In this document: positions 24,585 through 33,209 of the stretch, piece after piece
Numbering within the stretch: position 1 is the first letter of the stretch
How the letters are laid out: each line of letters begins with the position of its first letter
NCBI GenBank assembly: GCA_004138175.2
Contig: RYFE02000008.1
Location: 62,001 to 126,000, forward strand
Direction of reading: 5' to 3'
Length of the DNA stretch: 64,000 nucleotides
Source: Chloroflexales bacterium ZM16-3
Lineage (GTDB): Bacteria; Chloroflexota; Chloroflexia; Chloroflexales; Chloroflexaceae
The notes under the pieces: generated by a model
Databases searched by the model: none
The model's input: only the letters and a program-made list of their open reading frames with translations
Told to the model about the DNA's origin: nothing
Program-made: the position numbers and the translations under genes

Positions 24585-24750
24585 AGCGATTCGCCGCGCC
24601 TGGCCCGGCCCCAACTCCCGACTCCTGATCCCTGACTCCTAGATGTCCGGCGGCGGTAGGAGTCGAGAGTCAGGGATCAGGAGAGCGATTCGCCGGACCC
24701 GGCCCCAACTCCCGACTCCTGATCCCTGACTCCTAGATATCTGGCGGCGG
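24585..24750. repeat. Direct duplication of about 70 bp including a gene end
   Basis: Copy one (24585-24656) and copy two (24684-24750) are nearly identical and both encode, on the minus strand, a Pro-Pro-Pro-Asp-Ile-stop end. The second copy is the true end of the antirepressor-domain gene. GGGAGTC-type heptads flank both. Confidence 0.8.
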
Positions 24751-25500
24751 CTCGGGCTCGCCCATCATATCGCCGTACCAGCGATCCAGCCACTCCAGCG
24801 CCTCGAAGAGCCTGCCGCTAGGCATTCGGCGGTATGAAGAGATGCCGAAGTTGCGGTAGAGCCCGCTGAAGACGCCGAAGTACTCGTTGCGGCGGGTGCG
24901 CTCGGCCAGGGCGTGGGCCACCCGCCGCGCCGTCTGGGCCAGCTTTGCGGCCGAGGGGTCGTCTATGGTGTCTGCCCGACGCGCCCAGGGGTCGGCGCCC
25001 TGCTCCTCGTCGTCACCCTCGACGCCAACGCCGTCGAGCTGTCGCTCGATCATCATCTGGTGGCGGGCCAGGGTGGCCATGGTCATGGTGCCCACATACG
25101 CCTGCTCGGCCTGGCTCTGCTGGTGGCGGCCCGGCAGCAGCACGTCGCCGCTGTCGAAGCCCTGGGGCCGTGTCGTCTGCCAGAGGGTCGAGGCCGCCTC
25201 GCGCTGGAACAGCTCCAGCCGCGCGCGGCCCGCCGGGTCGCCCACCTGGCTCGCGTCTAGGGTGAGCAGCCAGAGCGGCAGCAGCTCCACGCGCAGACAG
25301 AGCATCTGCACATCGCCAGTGTCGGTCTCGACCGGCATGCGCCTCGCGTCGGCGGCCAGCACGGCGTGGCCGCGCAGGCGTCGCTCCTCCTTGGGGGCGC
25401 TCAGACCCAGGGCGGCGCATAGCTCGACGATGGGCATATAGGTGCGGTTTGGGTCGTGTCCAAGCCAGCCCAGAATGTCTTGTGCATAAAACCAGTTCAC
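24733..25500 (-). CDS. Phage antirepressor N-terminal domain (P22_AR_N-like) protein
   Basis: A 255-residue protein whose first about 120 residues follow the P22 antirepressor N-terminal pattern: TYMPIVELCAALGLSAPKEE, RLRGHAVLAAD, then LCLRVELLPLWLLTLDASQV and LELFQREAASTLWQ. In phages this domain binds or titrates repressors. The C-terminal half is helical and unrecognised (YFGVFSGLYRNFGISSYRRM). A GTG at 25500 is preceded by AAGGAAAGG at good spacing, so it is preferred over the ATG at 25518. No phage genes flank it; stand-alone copies exist in Chloroflexota, so a host regulatory role is possible. Its 3' end is part of a recent direct duplication. Confidence 0.75.
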   Translation of the reverse strand: MNWFYAQDILGWLGHDPNRTYMPIVELCAALGLSAPKEERRLRGHAVLAADARRMPVETDTGDVQMLCLRVELLPLWLLTLDASQVGDPAGRARLELFQREAASTLWQTTRPQGFDSGDVLLPGRHQQSQAEQAYVGTMTMATLARHQMMIERQLDGVGVEGDDEEQGADPWARRADTIDDPSAAKLAQTARRVAHALAERTRRNEYFGVFSGLYRNFGISSYRRMPSGRLFEALEWLDRWYGDMMGEPEPPPDI

Positions 25501-25613
25501 AGCTGCCCTTTCCTTCATTTTGTATGTTGCATTTTGTATTTCCTGCTCTATAGTAGCCTACTTGATCTGTGCGCTGGGGGCAAATCGTGTAGAGATGGAA
25601 GGTTGTCGCTATC

Positions 25614-26300
25614 ATGCAACTCTTACGCTTCTCGGGTCGCCTGCTTCAGTTCCTTATGATCGGCCTGATGGGAGTGGTCTTCCTGGGTGTCGGGGTGTTT
25701 CTCGGGGTCTTCGCCTCGCGCGATGCGAGCGCCGAGGCGGATCGGATCGAGGGCATGGCTCCGCTGAGTCTGGTCGCCTTTGAGGATAGCCCTTCCGGGC
25801 GGGCGGCGCTGATCGAGGGGAGCCTGAGCCCACGCAACCCGGCGCGCTTCCGCGACTTTGTGGCCTACACCCGCGAGGAGTATCACGGCAACGATAGCGA
25901 CGGCGATGCGGACTGGCGCGAGGACGAGCGCGTTACCCCGCCGCTGCTGGTTGATCTCGATGGGGGCACCGCCCAGATCGGGAATGACAGCTACCGCATC
26001 TCCACGCCGCACGCGAGCTGGCAGGAGGGGAACGTCCTGTTCTGGAATGGCCTCACCGGCGAGGGCACCAAGCGCTACGCGGGCCTTGTCGTCGGCCCGC
26101 CGATGCTGGCGGTTGGGGTGATCCAGGCTGGCCCCGAGGGCAATGAGCTTCAGGCCGATCTGGTCTTCGGCGGCACGCGCGAAGCCTATATCGCCTCGCA
26201 GCGCGGCAGCGCCCGCATCCTGCCGTTCATGGGCATGATCTTCGGCGGGGTCGGCGCACTGCTGCTCGGCATCGGCGTCCGCACGCTGCTGCGGCGCTAA
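25614..26300 (+). CDS. Membrane protein of unknown function, two terminal TM segments
   Basis: A 228-residue protein with a hydrophobic segment at residues 10-34 (LLQFLMIGLMGVVFLGVGVF) and another near the C-terminus (FMGMIFGGVGALLLGIGV). The loop of about 165 residues between them contains LVAFEDSPSGRAALIEGSLS and FVAYTREEYH. The arrangement recalls GIDE-domain membrane proteins, but the resemblance is weak and no function is assigned. The gene is transcribed away from the antirepressor gene and is followed by the diguanylate cyclase gene after 79 bp. Confidence 0.7.
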   Translation: MQLLRFSGRLLQFLMIGLMGVVFLGVGVFLGVFASRDASAEADRIEGMAPLSLVAFEDSPSGRAALIEGSLSPRNPARFRDFVAYTREEYHGNDSDGDADWREDERVTPPLLVDLDGGTAQIGNDSYRISTPHASWQEGNVLFWNGLTGEGTKRYAGLVVGPPMLAVGVIQAGPEGNELQADLVFGGTREAYIASQRGSARILPFMGMIFGGVGALLLGIGVRTLLRR

Positions 26301-26379
26301 CGACCGCTACGGGTGGGGGAGGGTGTGGTAGGATTGATCTGGAAGGCCCGCTGGGCAGATACTAGTATCGAGGTGCCGT

Positions 26380-27453
26380 GTGGATAGTGAAAGCCTCAAG
26401 CAGTTACTGGAGATCGGTCGGCAGATGGCGGAGACTCGGGAGCTCGACCCGCTGCTCGGAGCTGCGACATCTATGGCGCTCAGATTCGTCGGCGCAGAGT
26501 GCGGGTATATTGCGCTGCTCGCCGGAGACAGCCTTGACGTTCGGGCCGGGCGTGACAAGAGCGGGAATGATATCCAGATGCCCCAGACCCAGATCAGCCG
26601 CGCTACCTTCGATCAGGTGATCGCCACCGGCAAGGCATCCATCACTGCCGATGCGATCAACAGCCTTGAGACGGGCAGCGCGCTTGATCTCCCGATCCGC
26701 TCGGTGATGTGCGCCCCGCTGATCGCACGCGGCGAGATCCTGGGGGCGATCTATCTGGAGAATCACTCGCAGGGCAACCTTTTTGACGCTGAGAGCCTGA
26801 GCCTCCTAGAGCACTTTGCCGCCCAGGCCGCCATCTCGATCCAGAACGCCCTGCTGAATGATGAGCTGGAGGCGCGGGTCGCCGCACACACGCAGGAGCT
26901 GGCAGCGATGAATGCCAAGCTACAGCAGCTTGCCATCAGCGATGAGCTCACTCATCTGTATAACCGGCGCTACTTTTTCGATCTGGCCCAGAGGGAGGTG
27001 GCGAAGGCGATCCGCTACCAGCATCCGATCTCGCTGATCTTGCTCGACATCGACCACTTCAAGCGGTTCAATGATCAGTATGGGCATGATGTGGGCGATC
27101 AGGTTCTGCAAAACCTCGCCGACTATGTGCGCCAGTGTGTCCGCGAGACCGATCTTCTGGCACGCTATGGCGGAGAGGAATTTGTCATTCTGCTCCCGAA
27201 TACGCGCATAGAGGACGCGGTGTACATCGCAGATCGGATTTGCTACCTGATCCAGACTCGGCCAATGACGATCGCCGAGCAGCCGTTCTTTATCTCGGTG
27301 AGCCAGGGCGTCGCGGCGTGTGAGGTAGAGTCCCAGCCCTCCACTGATACGATTGACGCGCTGATTGAGCGGGCTGACATAGCCCTGCATGCCGCGAAGG
27401 ACGCCGGGAGGAACCGCGTGATGCGATTCGTCCAGGGGGAGGAGGGCGCGTAG
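26380..27453 (+). CDS. GAF-GGDEF diguanylate cyclase
   Basis: A 357-residue cytosolic enzyme predicted to make cyclic di-GMP from two GTP. Residues about 5-165 are a GAF sensor domain (GAECGYIALLAGDSL, SVMCAPLIARGEILGAIYLE). A short coiled coil leads to the GGDEF domain (about 185-350), opened by SDELTHLYNRRYFFDLAQRE and with LLDIDHFKRFNDQYGH. The catalytic motif is GGEEF, intact. RETD lies five residues before it, matching the RxxD inhibitory I-site, so product feedback inhibition is expected. The start is a GTG at 26380 with GAGGTG just upstream. The signal bound by the GAF domain is unknown. Confidence 0.93.
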   Translation: MDSESLKQLLEIGRQMAETRELDPLLGAATSMALRFVGAECGYIALLAGDSLDVRAGRDKSGNDIQMPQTQISRATFDQVIATGKASITADAINSLETGSALDLPIRSVMCAPLIARGEILGAIYLENHSQGNLFDAESLSLLEHFAAQAAISIQNALLNDELEARVAAHTQELAAMNAKLQQLAISDELTHLYNRRYFFDLAQREVAKAIRYQHPISLILLDIDHFKRFNDQYGHDVGDQVLQNLADYVRQCVRETDLLARYGGEEFVILLPNTRIEDAVYIADRICYLIQTRPMTIAEQPFFISVSQGVAACEVESQPSTDTIDALIERADIALHAAKDAGRNRVMRFVQGEEGA

Positions 27454-27500
27454 CTCCAGAGCAGCGGGTGTGGCTGGGCGGGCGATCAGGCGCGTTCTCG

Positions 27501-27509
27501 TGCTACAAT
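27501..27509 (+). promoter_or_regulatory. Candidate extended -10 of the glc operon (TGCTACAAT)
   Basis: TGCTACAAT ends 33 bases before the glcD ATG and would give a short leader carrying the AAGGAG ribosome site. No clear -35 is visible. Confidence 0.45.
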
Positions 27510-27541
27510 AAGGAACACCCGCACAAATAAGGAGCCGTGCC

Positions 27542-28990
27542 ATGGAGCGCACCCAACTCATCGAGGAGCTGCGGCGGATCGTCGGCCCGCGCGGCGTCGT
27601 CGATGACCCCCACGCCCTGATGACCTACGATGCCGACGGCTGTGTGATGGACACCGGCGACCCGCAGGTTGTGGTGCTGCCCACCAGCACAGCCCAGGTG
27701 AGCGGCGTGGTGCAGCTGGCCGCCCGCTATGGCATCCCGGTGGTGCCGCGTGGCGCTGGCACAGGTCTCTCCGGCGGGGCCACGGCCATGTTCGGCGGGA
27801 TCGTGATCAGCACCGCGCGCATGGATAAGGTGCTTGAGGTGGACACCCGCAACGGCCGGGTGCTCTGTCAGCCCGGCGTAATTAACTACGAGCTCTCGCA
27901 GCAGCTCAAGCCCTACGGCTACCAGTTCGCCCCCGACCCGTCTTCCCAGAAGGCGTGTACCGTCGGCGGGAACATCGCCAACAACAGCGGCGGCCCGCAC
28001 TGCCTCAAGTATGGCATCACCGCCAGCCACGTCTACGGCGTGGAGATGGTGCTGGCCGATGGCTCGGTGATCTGGAGCGGCGATGGCAGCCCGGCCGCCC
28101 CCGGCTACGACCTCACCGGCGTGATCACCGGCAGCGAGGGCACCATCGGCCTGATGACGGCCGCCTGGCTGAAGATCACCCGCCTGCCCGAGGCCGTCCG
28201 CGTGGTGCTGGCGCTCTTCCCCGATATCGCCGGGGCCTCCAGCGCGGTCTCCCAGGTGATCGCCAGCGGCCTGCTGCCGGCCGCCCTGGAGATTATGGAC
28301 CGCCTGGCGATCAAGGCCGTGAACGATATGTACAAGCTGGGCCTGCCCGAGTCGGCCGGGGCCGCCCTGCTGATCGAGGTGGACGGCGTCGAGGATGGGC
28401 TTGACGAGCTGCTCCACGATGTGACCGGCATCTGCCTGCGCAACGGCGCGATTGAGGTGCGCCCGGCCCGCACCCTCGCCGAGCAGAACCAGGTCTGGGC
28501 CGCCCGCAAGAACGCCTTCGGCGCGATGGGCCGCCTGTCGCCCACCTACTACCTGGTCGATACGGTCGTCCCGCGCACCCGCCTGCCCTATACGATGGAG
28601 CAGGTCGGCCGGATCTCGCGTGAGTTCGACCTGCCGATCGCCAATGTCTTCCACGCTGGCGACGGCAACCTGCACCCGATCATCCTGTTCGACCGGCGCA
28701 ACAAGAGCCAGAACCAGCGCGCCCTGGAGGCGGCCACTAGCGTGATGCACGTCAGCATCGAGCAGGGCGGGGTGATCAGCGGCGAGCACGGCATCGGCGT
28801 CGAGAAGCAGGACTATATGACGCTGCTGTTCTCCACCGACGACCTGGCGGCGATGGCGGGCCTGCACCAGAGCTTTGACCCGCACGACCTGTTCAACCCT
28901 GGGAAGGTGTTCCCGAAGGGGCGCGGCTGCGGCGAGCTGGCCGCGCTGCGCAAGGCCGGGGTCGCGTGGGCCGAGTTGAAATCGTCATGA
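27542..28990 (+). CDS. glcD: Glycolate oxidase subunit GlcD (FAD-linked)
   Basis: A 482-residue FAD-linked oxidase of the GlcD/D-lactate dehydrogenase family. The PCMH-type FAD-binding domain shows [40 protein letters not shown], and [16 protein letters not shown]. The C-terminal FAD-oxidase domain ends with [18 protein letters not shown] and [14 protein letters not shown], which hold substrate and metal histidines. With GlcE and GlcF it oxidises glycolate (or D-lactate) to the 2-oxo acid at the membrane, passing electrons to quinone. AAGGAG lies eight bases before the ATG. It is the first gene of a four-gene operon and is homologous to the front half of the fusion gene at 30440. Confidence 0.93.
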   Translation: MERTQLIEELRRIVGPRGVVDDPHALMTYDADGCVMDTGDPQVVVLPTSTAQVSGVVQLAARYGIPVVPRGAGTGLSGGATAMFGGIVISTARMDKVLEVDTRNGRVLCQPGVINYELSQQLKPYGYQFAPDPSSQKACTVGGNIANNSGGPHCLKYGITASHVYGVEMVLADGSVIWSGDGSPAAPGYDLTGVITGSEGTIGLMTAAWLKITRLPEAVRVVLALFPDIAGASSAVSQVIASGLLPAALEIMDRLAIKAVNDMYKLGLPESAGAALLIEVDGVEDGLDELLHDVTGICLRNGAIEVRPARTLAEQNQVWAARKNAFGAMGRLSPTYYLVDTVVPRTRLPYTMEQVGRISREFDLPIANVFHAGDGNLHPIILFDRRNKSQNQRALEAATSVMHVSIEQGGVISGEHGIGVEKQDYMTLLFSTDDLAAMAGLHQSFDPHDLFNPGKVFPKGRGCGELAALRKAGVAWAELKSS

Positions 28991-28996
28991 TGATGG

Positions 28997-29024
28997 GTAG
29001 GGGCGCAGCGCGCTGCGCCCCTAC
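28997..29024. repeat. 28-bp perfect palindrome (GTAGGGGCGC family)
   Basis: GTAGGGGCGCAGCG followed by its reverse complement, between glcD and glcE, 12 bp before the glcE ATG. Identical-plan copies lie at 42198, 43077 and 59404, with a degenerate one at 30403. In the leader it could hide the glcE ribosome site or act as a processing site. Confidence 0.85.
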
Positions 29025-29035
29025 GGAATACACCG

Positions 29036-30394
29036 ATGAAACCCCTTCTCTCCCAGATCACGTCGATCGTCGGCGAGTCATATGTGATCGAAAGCCCGGC
29101 AGACTATCCCGCCTACGCCGTGCAGGGCCGCACCCCGGCCCTGGTGGTCGCCCCCGGCAGCGCCGAGGAGCTGGCGCATGTGGTTGCCACCGCCTACGCC
29201 GCAGGCGTGGCCGTGGTGCCGCGCGGCGGCGGCACGATGCAGCCATGGGGACACCCGCCCGTCGGTGACTTTCTGGTTGTGCAGACCACCCGGCTCAATC
29301 GGGTGCGCACCTACGAGCCAGATGACCTGACGATCTCGGTGGAGGCCGGGATGACCATGGAGTACCTCGATGAGACGCTGGCCCCTAATGGCCAGATGTT
29401 GCCGCTCGATGTGCCCATCCCGGCCCGCTCGACTATCGGCGGCATCCTGGCCACGGCCATGGATGGCCCGCGCCGCCTTGGCTACGGCACCTCGCGCGAC
29501 CTGCTGATCGGCGTGCAGGTAGTGGAGGCCAGCGGGCGCACCAGCAAGGCCGGCGGCATGGTGGTGAAGAATGTCAGCGGCTTCGATATGATGAAGCTCT
29601 ACACGGGCAGCCTGGGCAGCCTGGCGATCATTGTCTCGGCTAACTTCAAGCTGATCCCGCGCGCGCGCGCCGCCGCCACCATCGCCTGCGCCTTCGGGAG
29701 CCAGGCCGCCGCCTTCGCCCTCGCCCGCGCCATCCACGAGAGCCAGTTGGTGCCGGTGGCGGTGGAGTATCTATTTGGCCCTCACCCCCAGCCTCTCTCC
29801 CTGAGCGGGAGAGGAGAGTCGACTCCCCCCTCTCCCGCTCGGGGAGAGGGGGGCTGGGGGGGTGAGGGAAGCCTCCTGGTTGTCCGCGCCGAGGGTTTGC
29901 CCGCCGCCGTCGAGCGTCATGTGCGTGATGTGTCGGCCATGGCCGAGCGGGCTGGCGCCAGCGGTGTCACCGTTATGCGCGACGCGGCCCACGAGTCGGT
30001 GTGGGAGGCGATCAACAACCTGCCGCAGTCTGCTCTGGTGGATGGTGACGAGCTGCTGCTGCGCCTGAGCTGTCTCCCCGCCAGCCTGGAGCGCGCCCTA
30101 GCCGACGCCGAATCTCTGGCCGCGCGCCACGGGCTAGGCATGCGGGTTGCAGCCCGCGCGCTCAGCGGCCTAGCCTACCTGCGCGTCCGGGGCGATGACG
30201 CGGGCGCACAGCGCCAGTTCCACGCCGACCTGCTGGGCCGCTGGACACAGCTGGCCCTGCTCGCTGGGCCGCCCGCGCTCAAGGCCGAGGTGCCGATCTG
30301 GGGCACCGAGATCCCGAACCTGAGCCTGGTGCGCAGGATCAAGCAGGAGTTCGACCCCGAGAACCGCCTCAACCCGGGGCGGTATGTGGTTTGA
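29036..30394 (+). CDS. glcE: Glycolate oxidase subunit GlcE (FAD-binding), with in-frame repeat insert
   Basis: A 452-residue FAD-binding protein of the GlcE type. VVPRGGGTMQPWGHPP, LDVPIPARSTIGGILATAMD and VKNVSGFDMMKLYTGSLGS are the FAD-domain blocks; the C-terminus EFDPENRLNPGRYVV is typical. It forms the second flavin subunit of the membrane glycolate dehydrogenase. Residues about 249-278 (SLSGRGESTPPSPARGEGGW and neighbours) are a 90-bp repeat inserted in frame just after VEYLFGPH; the core sequence resumes with LLVVRAEGLPAAVERH. The product is about 30 residues longer than expected because of it. The insert should be a surface loop if the protein still folds. Confidence 0.9.
   Translation: MKPLLSQITSIVGESYVIESPADYPAYAVQGRTPALVVAPGSAEELAHVVATAYAAGVAVVPRGGGTMQPWGHPPVGDFLVVQTTRLNRVRTYEPDDLTISVEAGMTMEYLDETLAPNGQMLPLDVPIPARSTIGGILATAMDGPRRLGYGTSRDLLIGVQVVEASGRTSKAGGMVVKNVSGFDMMKLYTGSLGSLAIIVSANFKLIPRARAAATIACAFGSQAAAFALARAIHESQLVPVAVEYLFGPHPQPLSLSGRGESTPPSPARGEGGWGGEGSLLVVRAEGLPAAVERHVRDVSAMAERAGASGVTVMRDAAHESVWEAINNLPQSALVDGDELLLRLSCLPASLERALADAESLAARHGLGMRVAARALSGLAYLRVRGDDAGAQRQFHADLLGRWTQLALLAGPPALKAEVPIWGTEIPNLSLVRRIKQEFDPENRLNPGRYVV
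29779..29868. repeat. 90-bp CCCTCACCCCC repeat inserted in glcE
   Basis: Opens with CCCTCACCCCCAGCC and closes with GGCTGGGGGGGTGAGGG, so it is an inverted structure with an inner inverted pair of CTCTCCCGCTC-type arms. Exactly 30 codons long and in frame. Related copies: 31871-31929, 32554-32628, 51803-52056. Confidence 0.85.
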
Positions 30395-30402
30395 TATGTA
30401 TC

Positions 30403-30429
30403 GCAGGGGCGCGTCGCGGCGCGCCCCTC
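30403..30429. repeat. Degenerate GTAGGGGCGC palindrome between glcE and glcDE
   Basis: GCAGGGGCGCGTCGCGGCGCGCCCCT lies in the 45-bp gap before the fusion gene. It is an imperfect member of the 28-bp palindrome family. Confidence 0.6.
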
Positions 30430-30439
30430 CCTGGCACCA

Positions 30440-33148
30440 ATGGATATTGATACCCTGATCAGCCACCTCCGCCACACCCTCGGCCCGCGCGGCGTGGTGT
30501 CCGCCCCCGACGCCCTGCGCACCTACGACGCCGACGCGAGCATGATCGTCTCGCACGCGCCGCAGGTGGTGGCCCTGCCTACCGACAGCGTCCAGACCGC
30601 CGAGGTGGTGCGCGCCGCCGCGTCTGCAGGGCTGCCCGTGGTCGCCAGGGGCGCAGGCACCGGCATCGCTGGCGGGGCCATCCCGCTGCGCGGCGGCGTC
30701 CTGCTCAGCACCGCGCGCATGGATCGCATTCTCTCCATCGAGCCCGAGTCGCGCCGGGCCACCGTCCAGTCAGGGGTGGTCAACGCCGATCTGAACGCCC
30801 GCATCGCCCAGCTCGGCATGCAGTTCGCGCCCGACCCCTCCTCCCAGCGCGCCGCCACCATCGGCGGCAACCTGGGCACCAACGCCGGCGGCCCGCACTG
30901 CCTCAAGTACGGCGTCACCACCAACCATATCCTGGCCGTCGAGTTCGTTAACGACGACGGTGAGCTTGTCTGGACGGGCGACGGCGTGCCCGAGGCGTCT
31001 GGATACGACCTGACCGGGCTGATTGTGGGCAGCGAGGGCACCTTCGGCGTGGTGACGCAGGCCATTGTGCGGCTCACCCCGCTGCCCGAGGCGGTGCGCG
31101 TGGTGCTAGCGCTCTTCCCCAGCGTCGTGACGGCCAGCTCGGCCGTGAGCAAGATCATCGCCGCCGGTGAGCTGCCGACCTCGCTAGAGGTGATGGACCA
31201 CAACGCCATCCGCGCGGTCAACGGGGCCTACGGGCTTGGCCTGCCCGAGGCCGAGGGCACCACCCTGCTGATCGTCGAGGTGGACGGCGTGGCCGATGGG
31301 CTCGACCTCATCATGGCCGAGATCCTAGAGATCTGCCGGGGCCAGGGTGCCTTCGACCTGCGCCCGGCCCGCACCGCCACCGAGCAGGCCCGCATCTGGA
31401 CGGCCCGCAAGTCGGTGGCGGCGGCTATCGGTCGCCTGGCCCCGGCCTACTACCTGGTCGATACGGTTGTCCCGCGCACCCGCCTGCCCCTGATGATGGC
31501 CCACGTCGAGCGTCTGCGCCACGAGCACGGCATGGAGGTCTGCAACGTCTTCCACGCCGGCGACGGCAACCTGCACCCGCTGGTGCTCTACAACCCGCGC
31601 GACCCCGATCAGGTTCGGCGGGCGCACGCCATCGCCCACGGCGTGCTGCACCTGAGCATTGCGCAGGGCGGAGTGATCAGCGGCGAGCACGGCATCGGCG
31701 TGGAGAAGCGCGACTACCTGCCGCTGCTGCTCAGCCCGGCCGAGATGCAGCTCCAGGCCGCGATCTACACGATCTTCAACCCCGACGACCGCTTCAACCC
31801 GGCCAAGATCTTCCCCTCCGACGTCTGCCCACAGACGCTGGCCGCCGCGCGCCGGGCGCGACTCAGCGCGGGGAGAGAGACTCCCCCCTCGCCCGCCGCA
31901 GCGGGAGAGGGGGGCTGGGGGGGTGAGGGCCATCCCCCCACTAGCATTGAGGAACTCTCTCAACAAGTGGCCGCCTGCCACCGCACCCGCACCCCCGTTG
32001 CCCCCACCGGCTCACTGAATCCCAACCTCCAACCCCCAACCCCCAACCCCCAGATCTCCACCAGAAGGCTCAACAGGACTCTCCAGTACGAGCCCGACGA
32101 CCTGACGATTGGGGTGGAGGCCGGGATGACCCTGGCCGAGCTGCGGGCCATCCTGGCTGAGCACGGCCAGATCCTGCCGCTGGACGTGGCCCGCCCTGAG
32201 GATGCGACGATTGGCGGGCTGGTGGCCGCCGCCGCCGACGGCCCGCGCCGCCTCGGCTACGGCACCCTGCGCGACTGGGTGCTGGCGCTGACGGTCGTCG
32301 AGGCCGACGGCACCGTCTCACGGCTGGGCGCACAGGTGGTCAAGAACGTCACCGGCTACGACCTGGTGAAGCTGTTTGTGGGCAGCCGGGGCACCCTCGG
32401 CGTGATCGCATCGGTGAGCCTGAAGGTCTTCCCGCGCCCGAAGGTGTCTTCAACCCTGCTGGTGGAGTGCCCCGGCCGCGACGACGCCTTCGCCCTGGCC
32501 GACGACATCGCCGCCAGCAAGCTCCAGCCTACGGCGGTGGAGTATATTTTCGGCCCTCACACCCTGCCAGGGGAGTCGACTCCCCCCTCGCCCGCCGCAG
32601 CGGGAGAGGGGGGCTGGGGGGGTGAGGGCATCCATCTGGCTGTCCGCGCCGAGGGCCACCCCGCCGCCGTGGAGCGCCACCGCCGCGAGCTAGCCGATCT
32701 GGCCGAGAGACGTGGGCTAGCCGCGCCCCGTGAGCTATCTGGCGCAGAGGAGGAGCGCTTCTGGGCCGCGCTGGTCGCTCTGACCGACAGCGCAACCGCG
32801 CCGGATGAGGCATTGGTGCGCCTGGCCAGCATACCCGCCGAGCTGAGAGTGGCCCTGGCTCAGGCGACGGAGCTGGCCAAGAAACGTGGGCTGAGCCTGA
32901 GCGTCAGCGCGCGCGCCCTGAGCGGCGTGGCCTACCTGCGCCTGCGCGGCGACCTGATCGGGCTGGCTGGCTTCTACAGCGACCTGATCGCCCGCTGGCG
33001 GCACGCCCACCTGCTCGCCGGGCCGGGCGAGCTGCTCGCCGGTGCGCCGACCTGGGGCGCGCCCCACGCATCCCTCGCCCTGATGCGCGCGATCAAAGTT
33101 GAGCTCGACCCCTACGGGACGATGAACCCCGGGGCATATATCGTATGA
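30440..33148 (+). CDS. GlcD-GlcE fusion protein (two-flavin glycolate oxidase)
   Basis: A 902-residue protein made of a complete GlcD-like half (residues 1 to about 475; [69 protein letters not shown]) and a GlcE-like half (about 495-902; TIGGLVAAAADGPRRLGYGT, VKNVTGYDLVKLFVGSRGTL, end ELDPYGTMNPGAYIV). The linker at about 478-497 is encoded by a CCCTCACC-type repeat. A second repeat of 75 bp (residues about 706-730) sits in the GlcE half at the same place as the insert in the separate glcE. The halves resemble the two genes just upstream, so it probably arose by duplication of glcD-glcE and fusion. The GlcE half lacks part of the usual N-terminus at the junction. Both FAD sites look intact. 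Confidence 0.9.
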   Translation: MDIDTLISHLRHTLGPRGVVSAPDALRTYDADASMIVSHAPQVVALPTDSVQTAEVVRAAASAGLPVVARGAGTGIAGGAIPLRGGVLLSTARMDRILSIEPESRRATVQSGVVNADLNARIAQLGMQFAPDPSSQRAATIGGNLGTNAGGPHCLKYGVTTNHILAVEFVNDDGELVWTGDGVPEASGYDLTGLIVGSEGTFGVVTQAIVRLTPLPEAVRVVLALFPSVVTASSAVSKIIAAGELPTSLEVMDHNAIRAVNGAYGLGLPEAEGTTLLIVEVDGVADGLDLIMAEILEICRGQGAFDLRPARTATEQARIWTARKSVAAAIGRLAPAYYLVDTVVPRTRLPLMMAHVERLRHEHGMEVCNVFHAGDGNLHPLVLYNPRDPDQVRRAHAIAHGVLHLSIAQGGVISGEHGIGVEKRDYLPLLLSPAEMQLQAAIYTIFNPDDRFNPAKIFPSDVCPQTLAAARRARLSAGRETPPSPAAAGEGGWGGEGHPPTSIEELSQQVAACHRTRTPVAPTGSLNPNLQPPTPNPQISTRRLNRTLQYEPDDLTIGVEAGMTLAELRAILAEHGQILPLDVARPEDATIGGLVAAAADGPRRLGYGTLRDWVLALTVVEADGTVSRLGAQVVKNVTGYDLVKLFVGSRGTLGVIASVSLKVFPRPKVSSTLLVECPGRDDAFALADDIAASKLQPTAVEYIFGPHTLPGESTPPSPAAAGEGGWGGEGIHLAVRAEGHPAAVERHRRELADLAERRGLAAPRELSGAEEERFWAALVALTDSATAPDEALVRLASIPAELRVALAQATELAKKRGLSLSVSARALSGVAYLRLRGDLIGLAGFYSDLIARWRHAHLLAGPGELLAGAPTWGAPHASLALMRAIKVELDPYGTMNPGAYIV
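31871..31929. repeat. CCCTCACCCCC-family repeat forming the GlcD-GlcE linker
   Basis: The half-element with CCCCCCTCGCCCGCCGCAGC and the closing GGGGGGTGAGGG lies exactly at the junction of the GlcD and GlcE halves and encodes a Gly/Pro-rich linker. Confidence 0.75.
32554..32628. repeat. 75-bp CCCTCACC-family repeat inserted in the GlcE half of the fusion
   Basis: CCCTCAC opens and GGTGAGGG closes the insert; 25 codons, in frame, directly after VEYIFGPH. This is the homologous position to the 90-bp insert in glcE. Confidence 0.85.
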
Positions 33149-33157
33149 TCGCAGATT

Positions 33158-33193
33158 AGGCCCGGCCCAATCTGCAATCTACAATCTGCAATT
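33158..33193. repeat. AATCTGC microsatellite upstream of glcF
   Basis: AATCTGCAATCTACAATCTG lies 17-40 bp before the glcF GTG start, with an inverted GCAGATT just ahead. Confidence 0.75.
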
Positions 33194-33209
33194 CTAGAGG
33201 AGCATTCTC

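Noticed and set aside
24535-24735. CRISPR array
   Set aside because: Repeat units are 7-8 bases with no regular spacers, and no cas genes are present in the window.
24733-25500. Prophage region
   Set aside because: Only one gene carries a phage-type domain; no integrase, structural or lysis genes and no att-like duplication were seen.
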